64,000 bases of DNA, taken from assembly GCF_004143485.2 (NCBI RefSeq), contig NZ_ML974137.1, forward strand, positions 55,775-119,774, in the 5' to 3' direction. Below are positions 9,138 through 18,014 of this stretch, in pieces (the stretch's first letter is position 1; each line of letters opens with the position of its first letter). A program made the position numbers and the translations under genes. Source of the stretch: Halorussus amylolyticus (GTDB lineage: Archaea > Halobacteriota > Halobacteria > Halobacteriales > Haladaptataceae). The notes under the pieces are model-generated. The model ran no database searches and was not told where the DNA came from. It saw only the letters and a list, made by a program, of their open reading frames with translations.

Positions 9138-10109
9138 ATGAGTAGTTCACAACACCCAGTCGCCCTTCGCTTGGAGCGGCAGGTCGGTGGCGCGACGAAG
9201 CTTCTCGCCACCGTGATGGCGCTCCCGCTGGTAGACGGCATCTTCCCCGCGCTCGTCCTCGCGGGCGCGCTCGACACTCCCCTGGAGATTCTCCAAGTCG
9301 GTCTGCTCGTCTTCGGCGGGAGCGCCACCGTCGCGGTCATCCTCGCCGAGATGGACGGCACGCCCCGCGAACAGGCCAGCATCGTGTTGGCGGTCGGCGT
9401 CGGAATCATCGCGCTCGCGGCGGTCGAAGCCGCGTTCGCGCCGACCATCGAGAGCATGCTCGACACCGAGACGTTCAAGCGATTCGCCGCTGTCGTCATG
9501 CTCGCGGTCGCCGCCAAAACCGCGAGTTCGCGCATCGGCGAGTACCTCCCGCGTCCGGCGGTCATCGTTGGTCTGGGGATGGTTGCCAGCTTCCAACCCG
9601 GCGGCTTCGAGTTAGCGATTGTCCCCGACTACGACCTCGTCCTGCGGGCGGTGGCGGCCGCCGGGACGGGCGTCGGCTTCGCGCTCGCAGTCGCACTGAC
9701 CGCGCCGTGGCTTCGGGGCGTCGTGGACATCGACCGCTTCCGGTTCGGGAGTGCGGTCGCACTCGGCGTGCTCCCGCTCAGCATCCTCGAACTCGCGCCG
9801 GGTCGCGCCCCGCTCGCGGTTCTCGCGGTCACCAGCCTGCTGGCGTTCGACCCCGGCTCGGACCAGGACGCGGCCGATATCGAGGAGTCGGACGACGAAA
9901 CGCCCGGCGACGAGACTCCCGACGACGGAATGCCCGGCGACGAGACGCCCGAAGTCGTCTCGGATGCACCGAGCGCTGACGGACCGGCCGCGAGAGTCCG
10001 GTCGTTCGTCACCGACGGGTCGGGCGACGAGGACACCGACGACTCCGAGACGGACGGTACGACCTACGGCTATCCCGGCGAGGACGACGCGCGCGAACCG
10101 TGGCTGTGA
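9138..10109 (+). CDS. DUF5794 family multi-pass membrane protein
   Basis: A 323-residue protein. Residues about 20-235 contain roughly seven hydrophobic spans; the last 85 residues are a strongly acidic, Asp/Glu/Pro-rich cytoplasmic or surface tail with repeated PGDETP units. It resembles haloarchaeal DUF5794; function unknown. The DUF5795 gene follows, an association common in haloarchaea. Confidence 0.75.
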   Translation: MSSSQHPVALRLERQVGGATKLLATVMALPLVDGIFPALVLAGALDTPLEILQVGLLVFGGSATVAVILAEMDGTPREQASIVLAVGVGIIALAAVEAAFAPTIESMLDTETFKRFAAVVMLAVAAKTASSRIGEYLPRPAVIVGLGMVASFQPGGFELAIVPDYDLVLRAVAAAGTGVGFALAVALTAPWLRGVVDIDRFRFGSAVALGVLPLSILELAPGRAPLAVLAVTSLLAFDPGSDQDAADIEESDDETPGDETPDDGMPGDETPEVVSDAPSADGPAARVRSFVTDGSGDEDTDDSETDGTTYGYPGEDDAREPWL

Positions 10110-10142
10110 CGGCTGGGTAGTCGAAACGGTCGAGAACTCCGC

Positions 10143-10186
10143 CCGGCCGCGGTCGCTCTGCGACCGCGGCCGGACGTGGTTTTTTT
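10143..10186 (+). terminator. Hairpin plus T-run terminator
   Basis: A perfect 14-bp GC-rich stem (10143-10156 with 10160-10173) with loop TCT, followed by seven T residues at 10180-10186. Position just after the DUF5794 gene supports a terminator for it. Confidence 0.7.
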
Positions 10187-10278
10187 CACAGTCGTGGTGC
10201 ATCTCGATTCGCAGCGAGCGACCCACCCGAACGTCGCGGACGGGAAGGCTTACCCGCTCGGAACGAGTGCGTTCGACC

Positions 10279-10506
10279 ATGCCTGACAACCGCGTCGTAC
10301 AGGGTCGGATGGTGACGCCGAAGGCGCTCGCCGAGATGATAGAGGACGAGCGCGTGATGGACGCCGAATCCATCACGGAAGTAGACCGCGAGTGCCCCGA
10401 GTGCGGCGGCGACGTGCTCGAAGTGGGGTACATGCCGAGCGTGACAGAGTTCGTCACCGGCTCGAAGTGCCAGGACTGCGACTGGGCCGACACCGACCGC
10501 GAGTGA
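10279..10506 (+). CDS. DUF5795 family zinc-ribbon protein
   Basis: A 75-residue protein with two CxxC pairs, ECPECGG and KCQDCDW, which would bind one zinc. It resembles haloarchaeal DUF5795. The ATG is selected because the family is short and the upstream part of the frame is a shadow of other DNA. Function unknown. Confidence 0.8.
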   Translation: MPDNRVVQGRMVTPKALAEMIEDERVMDAESITEVDRECPECGGDVLEVGYMPSVTEFVTGSKCQDCDWADTDRE

Positions 10507-10552
10507 AAAGAATCGAAACCCCTTTAGGGCGACTGGACCAACGAATCCCTGC

Positions 10553-10733
10553 GGGGTCGTGGCCAAGCCAGGGATGGCGACTGACTCCAGAGGCCACGCG
10601 CCCGGGACGAGACTCCAGCTGATATACCGAGCGGCCGACTGATCATCGGTTCGCTGTGACGACCCTCTGGAGTTCCGAGGCGCACGAGACCGGAGATATC
10701 AGTCGATCGGGGGTTCAAATCCCTCCGACCCCA
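10553..10733 (+). tRNA. tRNA-Trp (CCA) with intron
   Basis: Acceptor GGGGTCG (10553-10559) pairs with CGACCCC (10726-10732), discriminator A at 10733. The anticodon CCA is at 10587-10589, and the 3' half resumes near 10698 (ATCAGT...), leaving an intron of about 107 bases (about 10591-10697). In Haloferax the homologous intron is known to act as a box C/D guide for methylation of the same tRNA; a TGATGA/CTGA-like arrangement is visible here but was not folded. The 3' end is the integration site of the element that follows. Confidence 0.93.
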
Positions 10734-10734
10734 T
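10721..10734 (+). repeat. attL: 14-bp direct repeat in the tRNA-Trp 3' end
   Basis: CCCTCCGACCCCAT is repeated exactly at 61280-61293. It covers the 3' T-stem/acceptor strand of tRNA-Trp, so integration leaves a complete tRNA. This is the classic target for archaeal tyrosine integrases. Confidence 0.85.
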
Positions 10735-10823
10735 TCTGCAAAAAAGTGTTGCGGAAGCTATTGCCTCTACTTACCAGAGGTTAGCGTTCGTTCACACACC
10801 CGCCAGTCGGGGGTGACCGTCTG

Positions 10824-11096
10824 ATGGCGGTCCAACTCCCGGACGCCATCGGCGAACCCGACGAGTCGCGGTGTCTGTTCTGCGAGAATCCGGTTCCGAA
10901 GGACTTCAGACGCGTCTTCGGCGACGACGAGAACCACGCACACCGTTGCCGTTCCTGCGACACCTTCACGAGAATCAAGAAGGGAACTGCTGCGGGCCGC
11001 GAGGTCGCCAACACCGACCCGGTCGAGGACCCACAGAAACAGCATCACGTCTCCACGGACGCTGTTCTCGCCTCTGACGGGGGTGACCGGCAGTGA
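10824..11096 (+). CDS. Small zinc-ribbon protein (DUF7563-like)
   Basis: A 90-residue protein with RCLFCENPV and HRCRSCDTF, two CxxC pairs about 25 residues apart around RVFGDDENH. It is similar to short haloarchaeal zinc-ribbon proteins of mobile elements; DNA or RNA binding is inferred. First gene of the left operon; its end overlaps the next start (GTGA). A decayed copy of its first codons lies beyond attR at 61383. Confidence 0.7.
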   Translation: MAVQLPDAIGEPDESRCLFCENPVPKDFRRVFGDDENHAHRCRSCDTFTRIKKGTAAGREVANTDPVEDPQKQHHVSTDAVLASDGGDRQ

Positions 11097-11470
11097 CGCC
11101 CCCGCTCATTGACCATCGCGGGTTCGTCCTCGGCAGGGTCAACGTCATCGACGGCCTCGCCGTTCAATTCACCGCAGCCATCGCCGTGGTTGGCGTCGCG
11201 TTCGTTGCTCCCGATTTCGCGAACCACTGGGTGACGCTCATCCTCACGGCCGACCTGATTGCGCTGTGGGGCCTCTCACGCGCTCCGGAGCCGACCGCCG
11301 CGAATGACCCCGAGGGAACTTCGAACCGCGATGGCGAGCCGACTGGCGCCGCTGGTGCGACTGAGACAGATGACTCGGAACCGACGGTCATCCTCGAAGT
11401 TCCGAGCGATGTGAACGTCCGCGTTCGGAACTCCGAACGCGCTGATACGGGTCGGGAGGTCGAGCGATAG
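11093..11470 (+). CDS. Small membrane protein, unknown
   Basis: A 125-residue protein starting with GTG that overlaps the previous stop. Two hydrophobic segments at about 23-42 and 47-62 are followed by an acidic tail. No family recognised. Confidence 0.6.
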   Translation: MTPPLIDHRGFVLGRVNVIDGLAVQFTAAIAVVGVAFVAPDFANHWVTLILTADLIALWGLSRAPEPTAANDPEGTSNRDGEPTGAAGATETDDSEPTVILEVPSDVNVRVRNSERADTGREVER

Positions 11471-11584
11471 ATGACGGGGACCGACCCCGCCGTTCGGTTC
11501 GTGACCGGCCGCGAACTCGCCGCGGTCGAAGCCGACGACGTTCTTCAGCCCGCCGATTTCTGGCTCGGAGGTGGTTCGGCGTGA
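11471..11584 (+). CDS. Very small hypothetical protein (37 aa)
   Basis: An ATG directly follows the previous TAG, and the stop overlaps the next GTG (GTGA), the same coupling seen throughout this operon. The sequence MTGTDPAVRFVTGRELAAVE is acidic and shows normal codon use. Its existence rests on this spacing; function unknown. Confidence 0.5.
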   Translation: MTGTDPAVRFVTGRELAAVEADDVLQPADFWLGGGSA

Positions 11585-12324
11585 CATCGTGTGACGCCTC
11601 GTACCGCATCGGCCATCTATTCGCGGACTACGGCGTCGAGAGTGAGGTGCTCGCGACCTTTGGCTCGGTCGTTCGGGTGACCATCGAACCGCGCGAGAAT
11701 CCGTACGTCGACCAGACGTTCCAGATGGACCTTATGGCGGAGACGCCGGACCTCAAACTTGATCTGGCGCTTCTCCATCCGAAGTGCACGGATAAAAGCC
11801 AGATGACGAGCATCTCGGGCGATCCCGACGACCACGAGAATCAGATTGGCCGTGCCCGCGAGATTGCTCAAGAGATTGCAACCGATTACGTTCTCGAGAA
11901 CAAGCCTCGCGATGATCTGCGAAATCCGACGGTACTCAACGGCAAGATGTTCGGCCTGCCGATTCACTACGAGCGGGCGTTCGAGACCTCGTTCCGTGTC
12001 GAAACACCACCACGCGAGCGGACTCTCGGCGAAAAGACCGTCTCGCCGTACTTTTTCAGCGACCGCACACACGACTGGTGGCAAGCCACCAAAGGCTACC
12101 GTCACCACTGGCCGAAAGAACACCTCGCGAAAAACGCACTTCCTGCGGTCTACGTCCAGCATCTGGTGCGTTCATGGCTCGAAACGACGACGGATCACGA
12201 CGGCGAGACGATTCCCGACAACAACGGGCCGCCGCCTCGGAAAGTCTCCGGCGAACAAGCTACACTCACTGACGATGGCCCGTTGGGCACGAAATCTGAC
12301 GGCGACAGAGGTGAGTCGGCGTGA
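11581..12324 (+). CDS. Phage-type C5-cytosine methylase-like protein
   Basis: A 247-residue protein. The block LDLALLHPKCTDKSQM (about 60-75) corresponds to motif IV of C5-cytosine methylases, with the catalytic Cys kept but PPC changed to HPKC. Then come GDPDDHENQIGRAREI, DYVLENKPRDDL (motif VI-like ENK where ENV is usual) and FGLPIHYERAFETSF, a combination typical of methylase-like proteins in tailed viruses of actinobacteria and haloarchaea. No clear SAM-binding motif I is visible, so it may be a partial or altered enzyme. GTG start; coupled to both neighbours. Confidence 0.6.
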   Translation: MTSCDASYRIGHLFADYGVESEVLATFGSVVRVTIEPRENPYVDQTFQMDLMAETPDLKLDLALLHPKCTDKSQMTSISGDPDDHENQIGRAREIAQEIATDYVLENKPRDDLRNPTVLNGKMFGLPIHYERAFETSFRVETPPRERTLGEKTVSPYFFSDRTHDWWQATKGYRHHWPKEHLAKNALPAVYVQHLVRSWLETTTDHDGETIPDNNGPPPRKVSGEQATLTDDGPLGTKSDGDRGESA

Positions 12325-12812
12325 GCGACACCGCCAGCACGCCGAGTTCGAAACGCTCGGGCGAGTTGGTCGAAGCCGAGGTTGTAGAGCTGGTTCCCGA
12401 GCTGACGTACGTCAGCGACCGCGAGGCAGAGTGGCACGACGCTCGCGTTACCGCGCTTCTCGAACCATCCGAGGACATCACCTTCTGTTCGATAAATCTG
12501 CTCGCCACGGGTGTCCCGGTCGAAATCAAGGCCGCCCAGTTCCGGTTAGCAAGCGGGCGGTCCGGACGATTCTTCATCCGCCAGCGCCAGCACCAGCGCC
12601 TTCTCAACGCAAACGGTGCGTACCTGCTCGCCGTCTACGACCCGCGAGGCCACCACGTCCTCGCAATGGCGGTCATCCCAGCGTCGATTCTCGACGAAGT
12701 GCTTCCGGACGGATGGACCGAAGTCCACGGTGACCGCGCCGAAAGGGGCTACCGTCAGCTCGCGTGGTCGCGGGTACTCGATTCCGAGACCGTCGATGGA
12801 GGGTCGCGATGA
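12321..12812 (+). CDS. PD-(D/E)XK-like protein
   Basis: A 163-residue protein. VPVEIKAAQFRL (about 65-76) gives the E-x-K core, followed by GRFFIRQRQHQRLL and a strand AYLLAVYD, the arrangement of small restriction-like or Holliday-junction-like nucleases of archaeal elements. The aspartate expected before E-x-K is not obvious. A DNA-processing role in the element is inferred. GTG start overlapping the previous stop. Confidence 0.5.
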   Translation: MSDTASTPSSKRSGELVEAEVVELVPELTYVSDREAEWHDARVTALLEPSEDITFCSINLLATGVPVEIKAAQFRLASGRSGRFFIRQRQHQRLLNANGAYLLAVYDPRGHHVLAMAVIPASILDEVLPDGWTEVHGDRAERGYRQLAWSRVLDSETVDGGSR

Positions 12813-13303
12813 ATCCCGACGGTGCGCTTCCTGACTGGCAGCGGCGGCTCAAAGATCGTCACGGCGAGAATCCCGCGCGATTCCTTGACCACCGACTCGT
12901 CGAGTACGGCGCGGATCACACCGACCACACGCTGTCTCGGATGGTCAAAGACCGCGTTCGCGGTATCGACCGCATTGAAATCGTCCGGGTGTGGAAGGCT
13001 GTCGAGCGCCGTCTCGACCGTGGGCCTCGAAAACCAATTCTCGACCTGTTGGACGAACGCGAAGCGTTCCTCGAAGAACACGGCGAGCGTCCCCCGGACC
13101 TCCGTACCGAGTGGCCCCACGAACTTCCGGAGCGGTATCAGCCGACTGAGCGGGAGGTCCCGCCGAAAGAGTGCTTCATCGTCAAAGCCAACGGTGAGCG
13201 GGTTCCGTACGACGAGCGCCCGACGAAAGCCACAGTCGGGAGGTCTTTCGACAAGGAACGCTCTTCCACCGAGGTCGCCGCCGACGGGGGTGACCGCCGG
13301 TGA
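12809..13303 (+). CDS. Hypothetical basic/acidic soluble protein
   Basis: A 164-residue protein starting MNPDGALPDWQRRLKDRHGE. It is helical and charged, with many Arg and Glu; no family recognised. The ATG overlaps the previous stop (ATGA) and its stop overlaps the next GTG. Its place before the large winged-helix protein suggests a helper in replication or control. Confidence 0.6.
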   Translation: MNPDGALPDWQRRLKDRHGENPARFLDHRLVEYGADHTDHTLSRMVKDRVRGIDRIEIVRVWKAVERRLDRGPRKPILDLLDEREAFLEEHGERPPDLRTEWPHELPERYQPTEREVPPKECFIVKANGERVPYDERPTKATVGRSFDKERSSTEVAADGGDRR

Positions 13304-14931
13304 GCCACGTTGCGACCGCGCCGCACGAACTCGAAGGCAACCTCATCTTCGTCGAAAACGGCCTCCGTCCGTACTGGACACTCTCGAAGCTCGTCGTGGA
13401 CTACCTCGACGGCGGCGGTCAGTTCGAAGACGTCGAGCTCGCTGGCGAACGGTGGGACGTTTCGGTCGGCTACCAGAAGGGAGGCATCGCGCCTCGCGAC
13501 GAAGACAGCGCCACCGAGCGACTGTACGAGTGGCGCGTTGCCGCATACGGTGACGGCCAGCGGAAGGCGACGTACCTGATTCAACCTCGGTTCGTCGGAA
13601 TGCAGCACCACGAGACCGGCGAACAAATCAGCAGTCCGTTTGACCATGTCGCTGCGGACGAAGGCGTGAACGTCCGCCTCGAAGGAAGCAGCAATCTCGA
13701 ACCCGACGAGTCCAAGCAGTTGCTCCCTCGGATTCTCCAAACCGTCGCCAGCGAGCACGGGCTTCGGTTTTCGCCGGAGTACTTCTCTGGGACGCCCCAC
13801 GAGATGAGCAACATCACGAAGTACGAGCGATATCTCCGGGTCCGTCGCGAGATGGCCCGCAAAGTCGTCGCCAACGACGGGACGTTCATGCGATTGATGC
13901 ATCTACTCGCGACCGAGGAAGGGATCGAAGCCGAGTACCGAATCGACAATCAGGAAATTCTCGGCTACAACCACCGCGTTCGGCTCCCGAAATCCGCAAC
14001 GAAGAAGCTCATTCCCGGCCATTCCTACGGGAAGCAGTTGAAACACTACCACCCGAAACACGTCCGGAAGAGCGACACCGAGGACCCGCTGTACCACCCG
14101 AAAATCGGCGCGCTGTTCACGCGGAAGTTGAACAGCGACAACAGCGTCCCGTGGAGCGAACGCCACGAACTTACGAAGGAACTCGAAGAGACGCTAATCA
14201 ACGTCCTGACGTGGGACTCCGTCCCGGTTCAGCCCGGCTCACCGACGTTCGTCAGCGACGACCACTTCCACAATCGCGAGAGTGAGGTCACGATTGGTCG
14301 ATACGACGACCCGACGCCACAGCTCGAGGCGAGTCAAGAGTCCGTCCTGGTCCGCACGATGACGAACCTCACCGACGCGGACTTGGACATGCTGGACGTG
14401 CTCGCCACCGACGGCGGCCGAGAGAACCACGTCACCGAACTCCTCGGGGACACCGACATCGAGAGCATGAGCACGATTTATCGGTGTCTCGACCGGATGG
14501 ACGGCCTTCTCGAAAACCAGAACGGCAACGTGCGCTGGATCAGTGAGAAGATCAAACAGGAGGTTCGGGAGATCATCGAAATCGCCAGCGAACACGTCGA
14601 AACGGCCGCGACCGCCGCGGCTCGCGTGTTGGATATGGACCCCGAGCAATTGAAGGAGCAGGGGTCGGCGTTCCAGAGCTGGCTCAACCGCTACGCGGTT
14701 GACCTCCTGGAGGAAGACGGCGATCTCACCCTCAAAATCCAGGCGACCCTCTCACGGTTCCGTAGCGGGACAGACCCGTTCATTCCGAAAGTGCTCGAGT
14801 ACGGTCAGATTGCCTGGCTTCAGTCCGGTCGTCGGAAGGGCCGCTTCGAGAACGCGACCGTGGAGTTCGCCGAGCCGCTGAACGGAAGTCGGTATTGGAA
14901 GGTAAAACGGGTGATGTCGGCGCTCGACTGA
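13300..14931 (+). CDS. Large haloarchaeal element protein with winged-helix C terminus (DUF7845-like)
   Basis: A 543-residue soluble protein, last gene of the left operon. The N-terminal 300 residues are globular (ENGLRPYWTLSKLVVDYL, SNITKYERYLRVRREMARK, LPKSATKKLIPGHSYGK). Residues about 355-400 look like a winged helix (NLTDADLDMLDVLATDG ... STIYRCLDRMDGLLEN), followed by a helical region. Similar proteins recur in haloarchaeal plasmids and proviruses. As the element has no Orc1/Cdc6 or recognisable Rep, this is the best candidate replication or copy-control protein, but that is inference. Confidence 0.6.
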   Translation: MSHVATAPHELEGNLIFVENGLRPYWTLSKLVVDYLDGGGQFEDVELAGERWDVSVGYQKGGIAPRDEDSATERLYEWRVAAYGDGQRKATYLIQPRFVGMQHHETGEQISSPFDHVAADEGVNVRLEGSSNLEPDESKQLLPRILQTVASEHGLRFSPEYFSGTPHEMSNITKYERYLRVRREMARKVVANDGTFMRLMHLLATEEGIEAEYRIDNQEILGYNHRVRLPKSATKKLIPGHSYGKQLKHYHPKHVRKSDTEDPLYHPKIGALFTRKLNSDNSVPWSERHELTKELEETLINVLTWDSVPVQPGSPTFVSDDHFHNRESEVTIGRYDDPTPQLEASQESVLVRTMTNLTDADLDMLDVLATDGGRENHVTELLGDTDIESMSTIYRCLDRMDGLLENQNGNVRWISEKIKQEVREIIEIASEHVETAATAAARVLDMDPEQLKEQGSAFQSWLNRYAVDLLEEDGDLTLKIQATLSRFRSGTDPFIPKVLEYGQIAWLQSGRRKGRFENATVEFAEPLNGSRYWKVKRVMSALD

Positions 14932-15460
14932 AGCCCGACTGATGAGTGGCAACACTATCGAACACCCCGACTACAAGCAATCTTTTCCGCTTTTTGCCCT
15001 CAGATAGTGGCATCTATTTTGGGTTTTGGGGCGCTGTGAGAAGTTCGTCGAGTATCGAGGGGACGAACTCGACTAGACGATTCCCGCCGCACGGGAGTAT
15101 CCCCTTAGGGAGTGTGGCTAAGGCCACATGCGAGAAAAAGTACCCCCTACCGCCGTCAGAACAGCGGAAACAGCGGACAGGGCGGTGAAGTTCGGAGGTG
15201 GGTTTGTTGAGACCCACTACCGCGGACAGTACTAATGTGTGAGATACACAGGGTGTATACAGAAAGTCGTCACTGTTATTCTCATGCGAGCAGAGATGAA
15301 ATCCTATTAGTTAGGGGTTTCCACAGACCTTTTGCTGAAATCGCTTGCTTGCTGGCAAAAGTCCGATCAAAGTCTGCGTAACTCCCTTAGGAGAGTTTCG
15401 CTCTCCCGTGCTCTCGCTCGCGATACCCGTGTAACTCCGGGGTTTCCTTGGCTTCCTCGC
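14932..15460. other. 529-bp non-coding region with short inverted and direct repeats
   Basis: No convincing gene. Visible are a GTGGC-TAA-GGCCAC hairpin near 15114, a doubled AACAGCGGA unit near 15165, a GTGGGT/ACCCAC hairpin near 15196-15220, and at 15328-15362 a sequence resembling the inverted repeat that follows tRNA-Lys. It lies between the candidate replication gene and a gene on the opposite strand, so it could hold the replication origin of the excised element. Confidence 0.35.
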
Positions 15461-15871
15461 TCACTCGTCCCGGCGGTAATATGTGCTCTCCTCGCGATCG
15501 ATGACCACCGATGGGTCAACGCCGGTTCCATCGACGGCGTCGACGAATTGCTTGGGGTAGATCCTCATTACCTCTGCCGGATCCGCGCCAGCGTCTTCGA
15601 GCATCTCCAAGGCGGCTGCATTGTCTGTCACGGTTCGCTGCTCGCGCTCCAGCCTTTGTACGCCAGCCACACGGTCTCCGACGTCCATCTCGTCATCTAA
15701 TGCAGGCTCAATCACCTGCTTACGCGCTTCTTCAGCCACGTTCTCCAGACGTTTGAGCGCATTCCGCATCTTGGCAAGCGCTCGGGTATTGCTCGTGTCA
15801 ATACCGTAATCAGCCACAGCTTCGGCGTGGCGGGCCGCGTCTTGGAGCGTCCCAGGTTCAGGGAGTACCAT
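15461..15871 (-). CDS. Hypothetical helical protein
   Basis: A 136-residue acidic protein, strongly helical (ARHAEAVADY, RNALKRLENVAEEARKQVIE, RVAGVQRLEREQRTVTD). A short globular tail contains DPAEVMRIYPKQF. No family recognised. It is transcribed towards the non-coding region. Confidence 0.55.
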   Translation of the reverse strand: MVLPEPGTLQDAARHAEAVADYGIDTSNTRALAKMRNALKRLENVAEEARKQVIEPALDDEMDVGDRVAGVQRLEREQRTVTDNAAALEMLEDAGADPAEVMRIYPKQFVDAVDGTGVDPSVVIDREESTYYRRDE

Positions 15872-16072
15872 CGTATCTCGACTATTGGGGAAGATTCCGT
15901 GTATAGCTTTCTGTAATCTTGACCACTAAGTAGCCCGTCAACGAGGTGTCAGCTGAAGTTCTGATGACTACGCGCTATGTATCTAGCAAACGCGTTGAGA
16001 TCCATCACTGCCTAAGGATTTCAACAAGGCCACGGAGGTAGATTTTTTCCTCGCGTACCCGAGTTATCCGAT

Positions 16073-16384
16073 ATGGCGATCGTCAATTCACTCCCCGCCC
16101 GCCCGCTGCTCCGGTCCGAAGTTGATTCGCTCGGCGAACACGACCGCGTCCGCGGAATCTATCCGATCTACGGCGAGCGTCCCGAACTTCGCGACGCTGC
16201 GATCGTCCTCGTCGTCGTGGTCGGCGGGGACGCGATCGGCCTCGGCTATCGGCCCGACGCCGAGACGTGGGAGCGCTTCGATACGCTCGACGTCGGCGAC
16301 GACGGGACAAAAGGGATCCATTTCGACGACATGGATCGCGTGCAAGCGCTGCAAGACGAGATTATCGCCGAGATCGAATATTGA
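16073..16384 (+). CDS. Hypothetical protein
   Basis: A 103-residue protein with a central hydrophobic strand (AAIVLVVVVGGDAIGLGY) and a conserved-looking end (GIHFDDMDRVQALQDEIIAEIEY). No family recognised. The composition fits haloarchaeal coding sequence. It stands alone between two minus-strand genes. Confidence 0.5.
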   Translation: MAIVNSLPARPLLRSEVDSLGEHDRVRGIYPIYGERPELRDAAIVLVVVVGGDAIGLGYRPDAETWERFDTLDVGDDGTKGIHFDDMDRVQALQDEIIAEIEY

Positions 16385-16516
16385 GGGATGCTCGAAATGC
16401 CCCTGGATGGGAAGGGAGAAAACGGCTGGCGGCAGAACGCTGCCATGCTTCGTGGTTGCCCGCATTGGCTGTTACTGAGTCACTGAATGTGTAGGGAGGT
16501 AGACGATGATCTTGTC

Positions 16517-17053
16517 TCAGGCCTCAGCCTCAGGCCACCTTACCGAGATCTTGAACTGGTCGATACCTTCAACTGCACCAGAATAGAGGAACCTCCGCAG
16601 GAGTCCTTTAGTAGCAAAGTCCACGAGATTTCTATCGGCCTCGACAACGATTTCCTGAACTTCGCTGAGGCGTTTGATTAACTCGTCATCATTGTCTGGG
16701 ACGAATGCGTCCGGTTGTCGAGAAGCAATAGCTTCTCGTCGGAGATTTTCGAGTGAGGCCATAGCAGTAGGAAACTTATCTACTTCCTCTACAATCTGTG
16801 CATAGACTGTCGGGTTCCCGGCTTTAATCGCATCAATTGCATCGAGCCGAATCTCCCTCGTATACTGCTTTTGCCACCTCTCGTTCTCAACATCTCTGAT
16901 TTCTCCTTCAATGCGGTGGTAGTTCTCCCTCAATTCGTGCTGGATTGCAGAAACTGCCTTTCGACGAGCACTCACGATTTCAACGCCTCTAATGGCCACC
17001 GCCCCTAACAAAGCAGATAGCACAGGCGGAACGAAAACCGTCCAACTAACCAT
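16517..17053 (-). CDS. Hypothetical protein with N-terminal membrane anchor
   Basis: A protein of about 178 residues from MVSWTVFVPPVLSALLGAVA, one membrane span, then a long helical soluble part (AIQHELRENYHRIEGEIRDVENERW). An in-frame ATG at 17101 would add 16 residues. The A+T-richer DNA differs from the flanking GC-rich genes and suggests a later gain. No family recognised. Confidence 0.5.
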   Translation of the reverse strand: MVSWTVFVPPVLSALLGAVAIRGVEIVSARRKAVSAIQHELRENYHRIEGEIRDVENERWQKQYTREIRLDAIDAIKAGNPTVYAQIVEEVDKFPTAMASLENLRREAIASRQPDAFVPDNDDELIKRLSEVQEIVVEADRNLVDFATKGLLRRFLYSGAVEGIDQFKISVRWPEAEA

Positions 17054-17158
17054 GCAGACATCGAAATTCACTGGATACTCAAAGGTGACGATAAGACGCA
17101 ATTTTGGATCAGAACAGAGTCGGGGGCTTCTCGGAAAAGCTGTCGTCAGAGGCGAGAC

Positions 17159-17500
17159 TTACGCGTCGTCTCGCAGCTCTACTTCTACCTGATCTTCCTC
17201 ACTCAACTCACCCCAGTTTGCACCCGTGTCCCACGGATTCCAACCGTACAACTTAGTCACCTCGTCGATTCGCTCTTCCAGTTCTTTCAGATAGGATCGA
17301 GCCGTCCCGAGGTCGTGTCGATTTGGTGTCTCACCATTCTCCAGTGCTCGCGTGATCTTCGCAGTGCGGTCAACGAACTGGGCGATGTCGCTCTGTTGGG
17401 ACTCCGCCGGTGGGCGTAGCCGGTCGGCGAGTCGATTGCGGGCCAACTGCTTCGCTATCACTGGATTGATTTCACCGCCGTCCTTCTCGCTACTCGCCAT
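17159..17500 (-). CDS. Hypothetical soluble protein
   Basis: A 113-residue protein from MASSEKDGGEINPVIAKQLA. It is helical, ending with a tryptophan-rich stretch (KLYGWNPWDTGANWGELSEE). It overlaps the end of the upstream gene by 11 bases, so the two are co-transcribed. No family recognised. Confidence 0.6.
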   Translation of the reverse strand: MASSEKDGGEINPVIAKQLARNRLADRLRPPAESQQSDIAQFVDRTAKITRALENGETPNRHDLGTARSYLKELEERIDEVTKLYGWNPWDTGANWGELSEEDQVEVELRDDA

Positions 17501-17891
17501 CGCCGACCTCCGTGGTCGCAAGTTCCTCGCGAGCGAGGTCGCACTTCCGAGTCCAGACGCTCGCCTCGGCGACGGAGATGCCGGGGACAAGCGTCCAGTC
17601 GATAGCCTCGGCCGCAGAGATGTGGTCCTTGAGGTCGAGGAGAGTACGCGTCTGCGGGTCGAGTTCGATGATACTGTCGGGGTCTCGCAGAAGTCCTGAG
17701 GAGCCGCACTTTGCGGCCGTTGCCGGGGTGGTCGGCTTGTCGGAGGTCGTCACGCCTGACCACTCCTCTGGGAGTCTGCGGTTCTCGGGTCGATACTTTC
17801 TTGCGATTGGGTCTCGGTAGTTTCCATTGCTTCGTTCACCTCGGACGAAGCGCGGGCGGCGGTGCAACGCCGTCCGGTTTTGCTCCGGCAT
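17490..17891 (-). CDS. Hypothetical soluble protein
   Basis: A 133-residue protein; first gene of a pair with the one at 17159. The C-terminal half (ELDPQTRTLLDLKDHI ... WTLVPGISVAEASVWTRKCDLA) looks globular. No family recognised. An inverted repeat lies upstream at 17935. Confidence 0.55.
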   Translation of the reverse strand: MPEQNRTALHRRPRFVRGERSNGNYRDPIARKYRPENRRLPEEWSGVTTSDKPTTPATAAKCGSSGLLRDPDSIIELDPQTRTLLDLKDHISAAEAIDWTLVPGISVAEASVWTRKCDLAREELATTEVGDGE

Positions 17892-17934
17892 TCCGCGCTT
17901 CTCGCTCGATAGTACAGATAGACACCACTTATTC

Positions 17935-17949
17935 TTAACGGTACGTTAA
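17935..17949. promoter_or_regulatory. Inverted repeat in a divergent promoter region
   Basis: TTAACG-GTA-CGTTAA is a perfect 6-bp palindrome between the gene starting at 17891 (minus) and the winged-helix gene starting at 18015 (plus). It is a likely binding site for that regulator. Confidence 0.4.
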
Positions 17950-18014
17950 ACTAATCAGTACTACTATTCGTATTGGCGAGCGATAGTGGTTGTAACTAAG
18001 TGCATAGCGACAAA

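Noticed and set aside
10740..10850. Possibility that the true att core is the longer block shared with 61294-61405
   Set aside because: The exact 14-bp repeat ends at the tRNA 3' terminus, which is the usual target; the longer block is imperfect and contains the start of an element gene, so a second-element scar explains it better.
15014..15217. 67-residue minus-strand frame with a CxxC
   Set aside because: No start signal, composition not haloarchaeal, and it covers the palindromes of the non-coding region.
18000..18014. GTG start five codons upstream for the winged-helix gene
   Set aside because: Possible, but the ATG at 18015 gives the usual family start.
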